Source of the DNA: Plotosus lineatus
Lineage: Eukaryota > Chordata > Actinopteri > Siluriformes > Plotosidae
Assembly: GCA_024760905.1 (NCBI GenBank)
Contig: CM045733.1
Location: 34,458,501 to 34,522,500, forward strand
Length of the DNA stretch: 64,000 nt
Direction: 5' to 3'
Shown one piece after another: positions 63,315 through 64,000 of the stretch (position 1 is its first letter; each line of letters begins with the position of its first letter). The notes under the pieces are model-generated. The model was not told the DNA's origin, did not search any database, and worked only from the letters and a program-made list of their open reading frames with translations. Position numbers and translations under genes: made by a program.

Positions 63315-64000
63315 TGTGGATTAATTGTTGGTCACAACAGTTTACAGACAACATTATTAATAAATCTGTAAAATCTGTTCGGAAAAATGATTGGCTTCTG
63401 GACACAAATTAAAAAAAAAAAAAAATGCAAAAACACATGAAGCCTTATTACTTATTTCTCACACATGTTTTATTAGTGATTAATTATATACCTTTTAAAA
63501 CTTATTAAACATTCAGATATAAAATCCAGGGTAACTTTTAGCAGCTGCACCAACATTATTTTGAAATTGTGTTTTTATATTTTTATCTTTGTTTATGTAT
63601 TTATTTTTACTGCAATTTTATGTTAAAGGGAAAATAGATATTGTGTTGTTGCCCTTTGCATTGGGAAGCTAATCATTTGCTTTTCTTTTGTTTCTGGTGT
63701 TTTCCCCCCATTATGTTTTTTTGTTTTTGTTGTTGTTGTTGTTTATATGAGTTTTGGGTAAATAAAGTCCTGCTTTTTTGCACCTTTGTCCATCAATCTC
63801 GCACTACTTATCTACTTATAGTCAGGTTTCGATATAAGCCGACTAATATTCTTTCAGCTAGTTCTGTTTATCATGCAGCCAGAATCCTTCATTTCTGAAA
63901 GAATGTTCATAAAGTGGGACACTCGCAGTATTCACTTGGTTGAGAGTTTGAATGGTCGTATCACAGTATGATAAGTTATTGATATATCGCCCAGCCCTGG

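Larger units (their letters stand above)
62275..63999. mobile_element. Possible hAT-type element reaching the window end
   Basis: GTAGGGCTGGGCGATATG near 62276 and its inverse ATATCGCCCAGCCCTG at 63983-63998 form an inverted pair. The right duplication lies outside the window, so it is unproven; alternatively two separate fragments. Confidence 0.4.

Overview
The window reads as nuclear DNA of a ray-finned (teleost) fish. It holds two intron-containing vertebrate genes with canonical GT-AG junctions, and most of the remainder is fish-type repeats: RTE-like and L2-like retroposon tails, tRNA-headed SINEs, Tc1, pogo/Tigger and hAT DNA transposons, and long CA/TA/CT microsatellites. The species cannot be named from the sequence.

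Two host genes lie on the + strand in tandem. The first is ccnc (cyclin C, 12 coding exons, 7357-18313, 283 residues, intact), with a 3' UTR that appears to run to an AATAAA at 25991 and is interrupted by a 7-kb LTR retrotransposon. The second is faxc (failed axon connections homologue, 6 coding exons, 29553-60485, 408 residues, intact), which starts in a CG-rich stretch. In human 6q16 the same two genes have the same order and orientation but are separated by several other genes; here about 3.6 kb separates the ccnc poly(A) signal from the faxc start codon.

Region by region. 1-6830: a tRNA-headed SINE on the - strand broken twice, by a degenerate - strand LINE (3391-6604) and by a nearly intact RTE-like LINE (177-3330). 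7357-18313: ccnc, whose introns carry a dead Tc1 element, hammerhead-ribozyme-bearing palindromes of Penelope type, a pogo element nested in another pogo element, and SINEs. 18664-25745: an LTR retrotransposon with integrase upstream of reverse transcriptase (Gmr1-like), itself containing a SINE, a hAT element and a LINE fragment. 26000-29550: short intergenic region with SINE and LINE fragments. 29553-60485: faxc, whose introns 1, 3, 4 and 5 hold Tc1 copies, Tigger-like elements, fold-back elements, a hAT element split by a second RTE-like LINE (43295-47063), and many SINEs. 60486-64000: probable faxc 3' UTR and downstream DNA with hAT-type MITEs.

The most interesting structures are (i) sequences matching the full hammerhead ribozyme core in four intact-looking copies plus one with a CA microsatellite grown inside stem II, (ii) one SINE head and body joined to two different LINE-type 3' tails, one of which looks like an RTE LINE reduced to its two ends, (iii) the integrase-before-RT gypsy element in the ccnc 3' UTR, and (iv) several nested insertions that can be dated relative to one another from their target-site duplications.
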